Made by a program: the position numbers and the translations under genes | Notes under the pieces: generated by a model | The model's input: the letters and a program-made list of their open reading frames with translations, nothing else | The model's database searches: none | What the model was told of the DNA's origin: nothing | Shown here: piece by piece, positions 1 to 8,884 of the stretch | Numbering within the stretch: position 1 is the first letter of the stretch | How the letters are laid out: the number at the start of each line of letters is the position of its first letter | NCBI GenBank assembly: GCA_034435975.1 | Contig: DAOTWD010000155.1 | Span: 1-64,000, forward strand | Length of the DNA: 64,000 nucleotides | From: CAKZQX01 sp034435975 | GTDB lineage: Bacteria > Chloroflexota > Chloroflexia > Chloroflexales > Chloroflexaceae | Direction of reading: 5' to 3'

Positions 1-179
1 CCGAGCGCGGCGAAGAGCCGTTGCCCATACGCCTGCGGATCGGCCGGCAGCGGGCGCTGCGAGAAAAGCGGTTGATCGACCAGCAGGGCGGCCGGCTCGA
101 AGGTAGCGAGCAACTGCCCGCCAATAGTGGCGGTGGCCTGGTCGGTGGCGGTACGCTGCACGGTGATGGTGATGGGCAT
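1..179 (-). CDS. N-terminus of a possible CHAT-domain protein (partial at left edge)
   Basis: The minus-strand frame opens with ATG at 179 behind a good GAGAGGAAG ribosome site and stays open to the window edge, giving about 59 residues. The fragment begins MPITITVQRT and contains the stretch AYGQRLFAAL. That pattern recalls the region before the protease-like domain of Chloroflexota CHAT (caspase-like) proteins, but the catalytic His and Cys would lie outside the window. The assignment is by resemblance only; that it is a real coding start is much more certain than the family. Confidence 0.45.
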   Translation of the reverse strand, partial: MPITITVQRTATDQATATIGGQLLATFEPAALLVDQPLFSQRPLPADPQAYGQRLFAAL

Positions 180-454
180 GGCTTCCTCTCTGATTGCGAC
201 CACGTCTGGCGCATGCCTGAAGTATAGCGTATTCAACCGCAATCTGGCAAGTGTATTTAGCGGGGCGTTGCGGGGCGCTGTCCGGCGCAGTGTCCTCCAT
301 TGCAGAATCATGAGATGGTTCGGCTACGCTCACCATGACATGGAGTTGTGGTATTGTGCGTTGTATTGCTACAATGCGGCGCGGCGGGTGCGGCAGGGTG
401 ATGCACGGCGGGCACGTTGTCGTGCCCTGACCGCCGCTACTCTGTCATTTGGAA

Positions 455-877
455 TCAGGCATCAACCCAGTTCACCATCATTAAGCCATGAATCTGGCGA
501 AAATGGCGCAGATTGCGGATCACCAGAATAGCTTGATTGGCAAGGGTAATACTTGCGATCAGGAGGTCGGCTCGACCAATTTTGCGATAAGTCTTCGTTG
601 CCCGTAGACGATCAAACCGGAGTGCAGCCGCGTGATCAAACGGCACAACCAGGATCTGGGCTAAGAGTTCTTCCGTACGGATACATCGCTCTTGTGCCCG
701 GAGCAGTTCAGCACCGGTCGCGGCTTTGAACAAAAAATCGATTCGCCCCCGCAACAACTCACTCTTCGTGATGATGGTCGTGCCGATCAGCGGATCGTCT
801 ACCGTTTGGAGGTGGGCTATGACCTGCGGGTGCCCGGCATAAAGATGGGTCAGCGTATCGGTGTCAAGCAGATGCAT
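455..877 (-). CDS. vapC: VapC-like PIN-domain toxin (ribonuclease)
   Basis: This 140-residue protein has the size and layout of a PIN-domain RNase toxin. Acidic residues at the metal-binding positions are visible: D5 in HLLDTDTL, E40 in TKSELLRG and D104 in GRADLLIAS. The last conserved block reads VIRNLRHF where many VapC proteins have TRNxxDF, so the fourth acidic position is a histidine and metal binding may be weaker. Its ATG overlaps the stop of the upstream HTH gene by one base (TAATG), the usual translational coupling of an antitoxin-toxin pair. By family knowledge it would cleave tRNA or another structured RNA when its antitoxin is lost. The partner reading frame is broken (see next entry), which makes this toxin unusual. 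Confidence 0.85.
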   Translation of the reverse strand: MHLLDTDTLTHLYAGHPQVIAHLQTVDDPLIGTTIITKSELLRGRIDFLFKAATGAELLRAQERCIRTEELLAQILVVPFDHAAALRFDRLRATKTYRKIGRADLLIASITLANQAILVIRNLRHFRQIHGLMMVNWVDA

Positions 878-1180
878 TAGAGCGCTGGCTCCGGAGCAAC
901 TTCGGGGCGTTTGCGGGCAGCATAGATCGCCTCCCGCAATGCCGCAAGGCTGGCATCGTCGGCCAAAGCACCAGCCTGCTGCAAGAGCAGCGTCCGACTA
1001 TCGTGGCTGCGTAGCCATTCATCAATCGCGGTCTTCAAAAAAACGCCAGGTATCTTCAATTTGCCGCCCGGGCATTTGGCCCTGGGTGGCCTGGCGTACC
1101 ACCGTCTCGGTGGGGAGCCGTAAGTACGCGGCAACTTCTTCAAGGGTCAAGACTTCGGGCGCATTGCCGGGAGCGATCAT
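877..1180 (-). pseudogene. HTH (excisionase/MerR-like) antitoxin gene split by a +1 frameshift in a T7 run
   Basis: From ATG at 1180 the frame encodes an excisionase-type HTH: EVLTLEEVAAYLRLPTETV, then a wing ending DTWRF. At the run of seven A on the plus strand (1037-1043, T7 in the message) the frame runs into stops within a few codons. The expected continuation, KTAIDEWLRSHDSRTLLLQQ, is in the neighbouring frame and runs to the stop shared with the toxin ATG. Removing one T would restore a single protein of about 100 residues. It could be a sequencing error, a real inactivation, or slippage on the T run producing both forms. The C-terminal helix normally neutralises the PIN toxin, so the break separates DNA binding from toxin binding. 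Confidence 0.7.
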
Positions 1181-1602
1181 AGCACACCTTTATCTTTCGC
1201 TAAGCATAATTCTGGAAGATAAACCGTATATTCTTCAGTATCTGATAAAGCATGGGGCTTTGTCAAGCTGCTGTGCTTGACGCTCCATGCTTGTTGCATG
1301 GATGGGGCGTTGCGGCAATGTGAGTGCTGCGGGGCAATGTTGTCATTGGTATGCATGACGGTACATTGCGGGCACCCACAAGAGGTGCCCCGATGATCAT
1401 GGCATGATTATTGTGGGACGCTGCGGGGCGAGGTGGGGCGGGACGGCGCGGCAATGCAACCCATGGTGAACACCCATCAGGGGTACCAATGCAGGCAATG
1501 GGTGGCAATGGCAGCGTTTGACGTTGACAGACCCGGCCAATGGCGCTAGAATCGCGCTGCGATGTATAGTTGAACAGGGCAGCGACTGCACGACGGTCAT
1601 CT
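1181..1602. other. Gene-free interval with degenerate GCAATG-type repeats
   Basis: No convincing reading frame is present between the antitoxin start and the EVE gene. The sequence is GC-rich and carries several imperfect copies of a GCGGCAATG/GGGGCAATG motif near 1311, 1329, 1449 and 1492. The first part (1183-1260) is AT-richer and probably holds the promoter of the minus-strand toxin operon, but no clear -35/-10 pair was found. Confidence 0.4.
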
Positions 1603-2034
1603 ATGCCGAACTACTGGTTGCTCAAAACTGAGCCGGGGAGCTATAGCTTTGCCGACCTGGAGCGCGATGGCGTGACGGTCTGGGATGGTGTGCGCAATAA
1701 CGTGGCGCTGAAGCATATGCGCAGTATGCAAGCAGGCGACCTGGCACTGATCTACCATACCGGGACGGAGCGGCAGGTGGTGGGGATAGCCGAGCTAACC
1801 AGTGCGCCCTACCCCGATCCACAAGCCGACCTGACCGACAACCGGCCTGGGGCAGTGCCGGTTGTGGTTGATGTGCGCCTGGTGCGTTGTCTGGTGCGTC
1901 CGGTCAGCCTGGCGGCGATTAAAGCCGAGGCTTTTTTTGGGGATTTCGCGCTGGTGCGCCAGAGCCGTCTCTCGGTGGTGCCGGTCAATGCCGCGCAGTG
2001 GGCGCGGTTGTTGCAACTGGCGGGCGAGACATGA
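1603..2034 (+). CDS. EVE-domain protein
   Basis: The 143-residue product begins MPNYWLLKTEPGSYSF, the hallmark start of the EVE (PUA-like) fold, followed by TVWDGVRNNVALKHMRSM and the GDLALIYHTG block that shapes the modified-nucleotide pocket. EVE proteins are small, cytosolic and bind modified bases in DNA or RNA; the exact ligand is unknown for this branch. Length matches the family (about 140-155). A start 33 bases further upstream is possible but would add residues before the conserved MPNYWL, so 1603 is preferred. It is not obviously in an operon with either neighbour. Confidence 0.9.
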   Translation: MPNYWLLKTEPGSYSFADLERDGVTVWDGVRNNVALKHMRSMQAGDLALIYHTGTERQVVGIAELTSAPYPDPQADLTDNRPGAVPVVVDVRLVRCLVRPVSLAAIKAEAFFGDFALVRQSRLSVVPVNAAQWARLLQLAGET

Positions 2035-2088
2035 CCAGGTATTTCGATGCCTTGAAAGCCACCTCACGCATAACCTGGCAATCTGTGG

Positions 2089-2124
2089 TATAGTATCAGT
2101 TACATCTCAGTTACAGGTTTACAA
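2089..2124 (+). promoter_or_regulatory. Putative promoter with 11-bp-spaced direct repeats upstream of the response regulator
   Basis: A TATAGT -10-like hexamer lies at 2089-2094. Two identical octamers CAGTTACA start exactly 11 bp apart (2097-2104 and 2108-2115), followed by another TTACA at 2119-2123. One-turn direct repeats are the classic binding arrangement of OmpR/PhoB-family regulators, so autoregulation by the gene downstream is likely. No good -35 was found. Confidence 0.45.
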
Positions 2125-2153
2125 GGCAACTGCAGTTGCTGTAAGGTGTTACT

Positions 2154-2846
2154 GTGGAATCAGCGACGATTCTGGTTGTAGACGATGAAGAGCCCATTGT
2201 TGATCTGGTGGCGAACTATCTCACCGCCGAAGGCTATGTGGTGCAGCGTGCCTATGATGGCCTCACGGCACTGACGCTGGCACGCAATATTCGCCCCGAC
2301 TTGATCGTGCTAGATGTGATGTTGCCCGGTATTGATGGGCTTGAGGTTTGTCGCCGGTTACAGCAAGAAGCGCCGATCTATATCTTGATGCTCACCGCCC
2401 GTGCCGAAGAAGTAGACAAGCTGATCGGGCTTTCGATCGGTGCTGATGACTACCTGACCAAACCTTTTAGTCCCCGTGAACTGGTGGCACGCGTCAAGGC
2501 CATTCTCCGTCGTCAGCGTCAAACGCCGGATCAGATCAGCGAGCGGCCAGTACTGCAATTTGACCGCCTGGTTATTCATCCCGAACGGCGCGAGGTCTGG
2601 CGCGATCAGGTGCTGGTCGAGTTGACCCCCCGCGAATTTGATCTCCTCTACGCCCTTGCAAGCTATCCTGGACGTGTCTTTACCCGCGAAGAACTACTGC
2701 AGCGGGTGTGGGGGCGTGATTTTGCAGGTATTGACCGTGTGGTTGATGTGCACGTGGGTGTGCTACGCCGTAAGTTGGAAGATGACCCGGCGGCGGGTTT
2801 AATACAAACGGTACGCGGCGTTGGCTATAAGTTTGTTGGTAGGTAA
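2154..2846 (+). CDS. OmpR/PhoB-family response regulator
   Basis: This 230-residue regulator has a receiver domain at residues 5-117 with acidic pocket D10/D11, phosphoacceptor D54 (LIVLDVMLPG), T81 and K103 (YLTKPF), followed by a winged-helix DNA-binding domain (about 130-230) with the conserved TPREFDLL and RVWG..F blocks. The start is GTG with an AAGG ribosome site; the family-typical start ATILVVDDEE supports it. It is separated by two bases from the histidine kinase, with which it forms a two-component system, and probably controls the adjacent symporter genes through the 11-bp direct repeats at 2097 and 6414. Confidence 0.95.
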   Translation: MESATILVVDDEEPIVDLVANYLTAEGYVVQRAYDGLTALTLARNIRPDLIVLDVMLPGIDGLEVCRRLQQEAPIYILMLTARAEEVDKLIGLSIGADDYLTKPFSPRELVARVKAILRRQRQTPDQISERPVLQFDRLVIHPERREVWRDQVLVELTPREFDLLYALASYPGRVFTREELLQRVWGRDFAGIDRVVDVHVGVLRRKLEDDPAAGLIQTVRGVGYKFVGR

Positions 2847-2848
2847 CT

Positions 2849-4102
2849 ATGCGCTGGCATCATCAGTTGCGCTGGAAGCTTTTTATTTCGCACCTGATCA
2901 TCTTTTTGATCGCGGTGGTGATCCTGCTGGCAACGGCGAATTTTCTGGCCAGTCGCAGTCTGATGCATGATATGCCAGTGATACCCGGAATGGAGCAGCC
3001 AGCAGGGGTTCAGGGGAATCTGGATCCCGCTCTCGCCGCACCATGGCTGGAACGCTTTCAACTGGTGGTGCAACAATCTCTGCTCGTGGCCTCGTTCTCG
3101 GCGCTGGTCGCAGCCGTCACAGTGAGCCTGTTTGTCTCACATCGAATCGTCGAGCCGCTGCATGCGATCTCCACCGTCAGTCAGCGCCTGGCCCAAGGGT
3201 TTTATCGTGAACGCACGTTAATCGGTTCCGATGATGAGCTGGCCGAATTGAGTCGCAATGTCAATCAATTGGCGGAAACGTTGGAACAGACTGAACAGCG
3301 GCGCATGGCGCTGCTGGGTGATGTGGCGCATGAGCTACGCACACCACTTGCGACGATTGAGGGGTATATGGAAGGGTTACTCGATGGCGTTGTGCAGCCG
3401 AGTCGTGAAACCTTTTCGCTGGTTCTCAGCGAGTCGGTACGCCTCCAGCGGCTGATAGAGGATCTGATGTTGCTCTCGCGGGTGGAAGCCGGTCAAATTC
3501 CCGTGATTCCGCGTCCAACGGACATGCGCGCACTACTGGAACATCTGGTGGCCCAGTTTCAGCCCCAGCTCGCCGCCGATCAGATACGACTGATCCTGAT
3601 CATTGCGCCAGATCTGCCGCTGGCATGGGCCGACCCTGATCGTGTAAACCAGGTCGTTATTAACTTGCTCGCCAATGCTTTTCGCTATACGCCTGCTGGT
3701 GGGAGTATAACGTTGCGGGCCCATTCCGATGCCTCACGCCTGATTATTGCTATCCAGGATACAGGGATCGGGATTGCCCCCGAACATCTGCCGCAGATTT
3801 TTGAGCGCTTCTATCGGGTAGACAAATCACGCGCCCGTGCCAGCGGCGGCAGTGGGATTGGCCTGACGATCGCGCGGCATCTGGTGTATGCCCATGGCGG
3901 CGATATCTGGGCCGAAAGCCCCGGTCTGGGGCATGGGGCGACGTTTTCCTTTACGCTGCCGGTCGATCCGCATGCGTTGCAGATCCTTGAGGATGGTGAC
4001 CACGATCAGGCGCGATGCAACCACCTCCGTCAGGCCGAGTATGCTCACGATCATGCGGTGCAGCAACACCGACACCGGCTTCGGCCACGGAATTCTGTAT
4101 GA
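2849..4102 (+). CDS. Membrane sensor histidine kinase (HAMP, HisKA, HATPase)
   Basis: The 417-residue protein has two membrane helices (about 11-33 and 75-96) flanking a short extracytoplasmic loop of about 40 residues, then a HAMP linker (about 97-150), a HisKA domain with phosphorylated H161 in VAHELRTP, and an HATPase domain with N box (NLLANAFRYTP), DTGIGI and GSGIGL motifs. The small outer loop is unlikely to bind a large ligand, so sensing may be through the membrane or through the co-expressed transporter. The last 45 residues are basic and histidine-rich and not part of the kinase fold. Its TGA stop directly abuts the GTG of the symporter gene, indicating translational coupling. Confidence 0.94.
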   Translation: MRWHHQLRWKLFISHLIIFLIAVVILLATANFLASRSLMHDMPVIPGMEQPAGVQGNLDPALAAPWLERFQLVVQQSLLVASFSALVAAVTVSLFVSHRIVEPLHAISTVSQRLAQGFYRERTLIGSDDELAELSRNVNQLAETLEQTEQRRMALLGDVAHELRTPLATIEGYMEGLLDGVVQPSRETFSLVLSESVRLQRLIEDLMLLSRVEAGQIPVIPRPTDMRALLEHLVAQFQPQLAADQIRLILIIAPDLPLAWADPDRVNQVVINLLANAFRYTPAGGSITLRAHSDASRLIIAIQDTGIGIAPEHLPQIFERFYRVDKSRARASGGSGIGLTIARHLVYAHGGDIWAESPGLGHGATFSFTLPVDPHALQILEDGDHDQARCNHLRQAEYAHDHAVQQHRHRLRPRNSV

Positions 4103-6310
4103 GTGACCAGAACACCCATGGTTGAAGTGCTGGTGTCGTCGGATTGGTCGGGACTAGTGTTGCTCCTGTTGCTGTGGATGTTTATTGTCCGCTTGGCATT
4201 CTGGACACTGGATCGTCTCTTTCCACGTATCGAACGTCGTGCTGATGACCGTGCTCAACGACCTGAGCGTCCTAATCCGGGGGGAACCTCCGCTGTCACG
4301 CCAACAGTGAGCCACCGATCAACCGTACAGGAACGCCCTGAATCAGCATTACTGGCCCGCGAAGCAGGAATAACGTCCAATCAGGCGGCTCTGCCGCCCA
4401 CACCAGACTGGCTGGCTGCTCACTGGCAGGCAAACTGGCACCTCACGCGTGTGCTCCTGGTGGGCTGGTTCCTCGGTAGTCTCATCCTCATCGTGGTTAT
4501 GCCTTCACTGCTGGTTGCTCCTGTATCTTCAGGAGCAAGCCCGGCGTGTTCTCCCTATGCTTTGTTAACCATAGGCGGTGTACTGGTGTCCGGGATAGCG
4601 TTCATTTCTGGATATGCGTGGCGTATGGCTGGTCTCGATCGTGCGGTCTTGCCCCGGTTACCTTTGATCACCACCACCAGTGGGCCATCGATCCAGCACA
4701 AACTGTTCCTGCATCTGGTCTTCAGTTTTGTCCTGGTGATTCTGGTGACAGGGCTATATGATCTCCTGTTTGATCTTCCGCCACGGATTGTCTCCTGGAT
4801 GGTGGTGATCATCACGATCGCTATGTATGTAGGAATTGGCTGGCGCGTGCGGTCTACAACACTGGCGGAATATTATGTTGCTAATCGGCACATTCCAGGG
4901 AGATCGAATGGACTGGCGACCGGGGCGATGTGGGTTAGTAGTGTGTTCTTTGTGAGTCTGGCAGGCGACATCTGGTTGCCGAGGTATGAAGGATTGGCCG
5001 CAGCACTGGGATGGATCGGTGGCTATGTGTTGCTGACTCTGCTCTTCGCTCCGTATTTGCGGAAATCTGGCCAATATACGATCGCCGATTTTATCGGCCT
5101 GCGGTATGAGGGGGTGCTTGCCCGCATCATCGCGTCGCTAATCACGTTGATGATCGCCTTCCCGATGATGACCGCACAGCTCATGAGTATCGGCATCATT
5201 GGGGATGCCGTGCTGGCGATACCCTATCCGTCTGGTGTAGTGATAGGTGTGGTGGTGATTGTTATCTATACATGGCGTGGAGGGATGCCAGCACTCCACT
5301 GGACGCAGATGGTACAGGGGGCGATCCTGTTCATTGCGGCGTTGATCCCGCTGATCTGGGTAGGAAGCGCCGCGTTGTTGCCCTTCCGTCTGGCACCACA
5401 GACGGTTCGTGGATGGGTGGTCGCAATAACGCCCAATGGCAGTGGTATCTGGAATACCCTGGCTTTCGTGCTGTGCCTGATGTGTGGAACGGCGAGTATG
5501 CCCCATCTGCTTGTGCGCAGTTGCACGGTTGCCAGTGTGCGCGAGAGTCGTAGGAGCGCGGCATGGGTACTGGTGTTTGTGGGGATGATCGGGGCATGCA
5601 TCCCAATGTACGGCATTTTTTTTCACCCGGGCCTGATCGGGTTGCCGATCGAGCAGTATGCGGCGGTGATAACGGAGGTTCATGCAGAACACCTGGTAGG
5701 GCGGATGCCTGATCTGATGGGGTTGCCCGCAACGGTCGTGGCACTGATCGCTGCCGGTGGGGTAGCGGCTGCGCTGGCGGCTGCCAGTGCCTTGCTTCTT
5801 GTTATGTCAACGACGATGATGCGGGGACACCGGCCGGCAAAGCGTGTACCAATGCCGATCAATACGTACCGGCGACATCGTGCACTCCCGCAGCATATGT
5901 TAGGGGGATCGGCACAGTCGTTGCATGTCACCCGCAGGACGATGCTCATCGTCGCGCTACTGGTGGCTATGATGGCGCTGCCTCGTGTAAGCCTGATTGC
6001 GCATATGGTGGCCTGGTCATTCTCACTGGCTGCGGCGACTCTGTTTCCGGTGCTGGTACTGGGTATCTTCTGGAAACGAGCCAGTAGTCCAGCGGCGATT
6101 ATGGGGATGATGAGCGGTATGGCTGTGACTGCCATATATATCACGCTCAATTATATCAATCCGGAGATTCATCTGTTGCAGATTAGCCACGATGCGGCGG
6201 GTATTTTCGGTATTTCGGTCAACTTTTTTATAACATGGGCCATCAGTCGCTTTGGGTTCGTGACGACACCTCAGACCAGTGCGCTGGTGGATAGCTGGCG
6301 TTCTCCGTAG
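4103..6310 (+). CDS. Fused DUF4212-like / sodium:solute symporter protein
   Basis: This 735-residue membrane protein joins three parts. Residues about 10-35 form a membrane helix. Residues about 107-175 (HWQANWHLTRVLLVGWFLGS and a second helix) resemble the separate small subunit encoded at 6814 (YWKANIRLIFILLVIWALVS). From about 200 to the end is an SSS-family (SLC5-like) transporter that parallels the one encoded at 7108, for example WIGGYVLL.LL.APYLRK.G.YT..DF. The small and large subunits, normally separate genes, are thus one polypeptide with a Pro-rich linker. GTG at 4103 follows the kinase stop immediately; an in-frame ATG at 4118 is an alternative start. Coupling to the kinase suggests a role as a transporter-type sensor or a regulated sodium-coupled organic acid carrier. 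Substrate is not predictable from sequence. Confidence 0.85.
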   Translation: MTRTPMVEVLVSSDWSGLVLLLLLWMFIVRLAFWTLDRLFPRIERRADDRAQRPERPNPGGTSAVTPTVSHRSTVQERPESALLAREAGITSNQAALPPTPDWLAAHWQANWHLTRVLLVGWFLGSLILIVVMPSLLVAPVSSGASPACSPYALLTIGGVLVSGIAFISGYAWRMAGLDRAVLPRLPLITTTSGPSIQHKLFLHLVFSFVLVILVTGLYDLLFDLPPRIVSWMVVIITIAMYVGIGWRVRSTTLAEYYVANRHIPGRSNGLATGAMWVSSVFFVSLAGDIWLPRYEGLAAALGWIGGYVLLTLLFAPYLRKSGQYTIADFIGLRYEGVLARIIASLITLMIAFPMMTAQLMSIGIIGDAVLAIPYPSGVVIGVVVIVIYTWRGGMPALHWTQMVQGAILFIAALIPLIWVGSAALLPFRLAPQTVRGWVVAITPNGSGIWNTLAFVLCLMCGTASMPHLLVRSCTVASVRESRRSAAWVLVFVGMIGACIPMYGIFFHPGLIGLPIEQYAAVITEVHAEHLVGRMPDLMGLPATVVALIAAGGVAAALAAASALLLVMSTTMMRGHRPAKRVPMPINTYRRHRALPQHMLGGSAQSLHVTRRTMLIVALLVAMMALPRVSLIAHMVAWSFSLAAATLFPVLVLGIFWKRASSPAAIMGMMSGMAVTAIYITLNYINPEIHLLQISHDAAGIFGISVNFFITWAISRFGFVTTPQTSALVDSWRSP

Positions 6311-6813
6311 GGTCAGCAGTGCGGTGAGACGGCTGCCTTCAGGAAACAGGGGGCCGGGGGCAGATTTCTGTTCCCTGTTCGCTCTTCTCGATCCAACTTA
6401 CAGTGTCGCACCAACTTTACGAAAACTTTACAGAGACTTTATCAGCAGCTTAAAACGCTCGTTTACGATAGAACTATCTCAATTTTTTCTTCATTTGTGG
6501 ACATCCTGCCCAGGGAACGCTCAGACCGAAAGGAGGTGCGATCAAGAACCGTACCCGATCCTCTGCGTGCGTATGACCGCTGGTTGCTAAGAGATAACTG
6601 GCTCATCGGGGAAGTGGGAAGCCATTGATGAGTTGGCGCATTCGTGATCGGCTGGTACAACGTGGAGTATCTGGTATATACGGTTCTCCTCGACAAAGAC
6701 CAATACCAATACCGATACAGAGGCACTCTTTCAGAATCAGATCATCAGTACAGACAGATAGGCTCAAGAAACCGGTAAGCTGCAGGATTTGAACCTGGTA
6801 GGAGGAACAGGAC
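6311..6813. other. Control region upstream of the DUF4212/symporter pair
   Basis: This 503-bp stretch holds no convincing gene. Its AT-rich middle (about 6400-6490) carries the triple direct repeat listed separately. The end carries a strong ribosome site (AGGAGG) ahead of the DUF4212 gene. The long leader of more than 300 bases between the repeats and the start codon is unexplained. Confidence 0.5.
6414..6442 (+). promoter_or_regulatory. Three heptamer direct repeats at 11-bp spacing (putative response-regulator site)
   Basis: ACTTTAC occurs at 6414-6420 and 6425-6431 and ACTTTAT at 6436-6442, each start exactly 11 bp from the last. This is the arrangement expected for tandem OmpR/PhoB-family dimers. 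The core TTTAC/TTACA resembles the repeats before the response regulator gene at 2097-2123, so both may be bound by the same regulator. Confidence 0.5.
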
Positions 6814-7101
6814 ATGGCAACGGGACGTAAAGTGGCAGTGATTGAAGGCAGTGAAGAGAAGGCGATTGCCTATTGGAAGGCGAATATCCGGCTGATTTTC
6901 ATTCTCCTCGTGATCTGGGCGCTTGTTTCATATGTGGCAGGCATTATTCTGGCTCAACCGCTCTCCACTATTAACGTTGGGCGGGTACCGTTAAGCTTCT
7001 GGTTTGCGCATCAGGGATCAATTATCACGTTTGTAATCTTAATCTTCGTCTACGCCAAATTAATGGACAAAATTGACAATGAATTCGATGTACACGAATA
7101 G
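6814..7101 (+). CDS. DUF4212 family small subunit of a sodium:solute symporter
   Basis: The 95-residue product has the DUF4212 signature YWKANIRLIFILLVIWALVS and two membrane helices (about 26-47 and 65-85) separated by a loop containing PLSFWFAHQGS. A strong AGGAGGA ribosome site precedes the ATG. It is separated by six bases from the large symporter gene, the standard arrangement of this transporter type, in which the small protein is thought to accompany the SSS permease in the cytoplasmic membrane. Length is typical (80-110). Confidence 0.93.
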   Translation: MATGRKVAVIEGSEEKAIAYWKANIRLIFILLVIWALVSYVAGIILAQPLSTINVGRVPLSFWFAHQGSIITFVILIFVYAKLMDKIDNEFDVHE

Positions 7102-7107
7102 GGAGGT

Positions 7108-8856
7108 ATGACGATGGATGCCCAGACCTGGACATATATTCTGGTTATTCTGACCTTTGGTCTCTACATCTACATTGGTTATGCATCGCGGGTGAAAGAT
7201 ACCAAAGGGTTTTATGTGGCTGGACAGGGTGTGCCGGCAATTGCGAACGGTGCGGCCACGGCTGCGGACTGGATGTCGGCTGCCTCGTTTATTTCGATGG
7301 CGGGCTTGATTTCGGTATTAGGCTTCGATGGCTCGATCTACCTCATGGGCTGGACGGGTGGCTATGTGCTGCTGGCGTTGCTGCTGGCACCCTACCTGCG
7401 CAAGTTTGGCAAGTATACCGTGCCGGACTTTGTGGGCGACCGCTATTACTCGAAGACGGCACGCGGTGTGGCGGCAATTGCCGCTGTGTTTGTCTCACTG
7501 ACCTATGTCGCCGGGCAGATGCGTGGTGTTGGCGTGGTCTTTAGCCGCTTCCTGGGCCTGGACATCACCTGGGGGGTGGTGCTGGGGATGGTCATTGTGG
7601 CCTTCTTTGCCGTGCTGGGCGGTATGAAGGGGATTACCTGGACACAGGTGGCGCAGTATATTGTTCTGATCATTGCGTACCTCATTCCGGCTATAGCGAT
7701 TGCTGTGATTTTAACCGGTAATCCTATTCCGCAGTTGAGCCTGGTCTTCAGCGATATTACCACCAAATTAAATCAGATCCAGGTAGATCTGGGTTTTCAG
7801 GAATATACACAACCCTTTGCCAATCGTGCTCCGATTGATGTGTTTATGATTACCGTCGCGCTGATGATCGGGACGGCTGGCCTGCCCCACGTGATTGTGC
7901 GTTTCTATACCGTGCCGAACGTGCGCGCTGCACGCTATTCGGCTGGCTGGGCATTACTGTTCATTGCCCTGCTGTATACCACCGCACCGGCGGTTGCCGT
8001 TTTTGCCCGCTACAATCTGCTCAACACGCTCCATGGTGCGCGGATTGTTTCAACGGAGGAAGTGGCTGGACGTACAATCCTTAACTTGCAGGATGCCCAG
8101 GGCCGGAGCATCGATTGGGCTACATCCTGGCAACGCACCGGCTTGATCTCCTTTACGGATGAGAATGGGCAGATCAGTATGCAGGCCAACGCAGCCGGTA
8201 AAACGTTTGCTCATGCAACGATTGATAATGATATTATTGTCCTCTCAACCCCAGAAGTGGCCCGGCTGCCCGCCTTTGTGATTGCGCTCGTGGCAGCAGG
8301 AGGTCTGGCGGCAGCGCTCTCCACCGCGTCAGGCCTGCTGCTGGTGATTTCGAGTGCCTTCTCGCACGACATCTACTATCGCCTGATCAATCCGAACGCC
8401 AGTGAGCAATTACGCCTGCTGGTCGGTCGCATTGTGATTTTCCTTGGGGTCATTGCCGCTGGTTACTTTGGGATTAATCCACCGGGCTTTGTGGCTGAAG
8501 TGGTGGCCTTTGCCTTTGGTCTGGCAGCAGCCAGTTTCTTCCCGATCATCGTGCTGGGTATTTTTGATAAGCGAGCGAACGACAAGGGCGCGATCGCCGG
8601 TATGTTGGCGGGCTTGATTTTTACCATGTTCATGATTTTGATGATGCAATCGGTCAAAATCTTCGGTACCGCTGAACCGCTGATGGGGCCATTCTTTGGG
8701 ATTACGGCGCAAGGTATTGGGACGATCGGTGCGATCCTGAACTTTGCGGTAGCGTTGATTGTCTCGCGAGCCACCGCTGCACCACCACAGGACATCCAGG
8801 ATCTAGTCGAGTCGGTGCGCATACCACGTGGCGCGGGATCGGCGACAGCACATTAA
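7108..8856 (+). CDS. Sodium:solute symporter, VC_2705-type (organic acid/acetate-like)
   Basis: This 582-residue SSS-family permease has the multi-helix layout of the family, with conserved blocks GFYVAGQGVPAIANGAATAA, LRKFGKYTVPDFVGDRYYS and LVAAGGLAAALSTASGLLLV. About residues 305-385 form a long hydrophilic insertion between helices (with NLQDAQGRSIDWATSW), a feature of the branch that partners with DUF4212 proteins. By family it imports a monocarboxylate with sodium; acetate or similar acids are the usual guess. GGAGG precedes the ATG at 7108; a second ATG two codons on is also possible. It forms an operon with the DUF4212 gene, with the DUF294 gene downstream as the usual companion. Confidence 0.93.
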   Translation: MTMDAQTWTYILVILTFGLYIYIGYASRVKDTKGFYVAGQGVPAIANGAATAADWMSAASFISMAGLISVLGFDGSIYLMGWTGGYVLLALLLAPYLRKFGKYTVPDFVGDRYYSKTARGVAAIAAVFVSLTYVAGQMRGVGVVFSRFLGLDITWGVVLGMVIVAFFAVLGGMKGITWTQVAQYIVLIIAYLIPAIAIAVILTGNPIPQLSLVFSDITTKLNQIQVDLGFQEYTQPFANRAPIDVFMITVALMIGTAGLPHVIVRFYTVPNVRAARYSAGWALLFIALLYTTAPAVAVFARYNLLNTLHGARIVSTEEVAGRTILNLQDAQGRSIDWATSWQRTGLISFTDENGQISMQANAAGKTFAHATIDNDIIVLSTPEVARLPAFVIALVAAGGLAAALSTASGLLLVISSAFSHDIYYRLINPNASEQLRLLVGRIVIFLGVIAAGYFGINPPGFVAEVVAFAFGLAAASFFPIIVLGIFDKRANDKGAIAGMLAGLIFTMFMILMMQSVKIFGTAEPLMGPFFGITAQGIGTIGAILNFAVALIVSRATAAPPQDIQDLVESVRIPRGAGSATAH

Positions 8857-8884
8857 TCATGGTGGTTGCTGCTCTGTTGACAGG

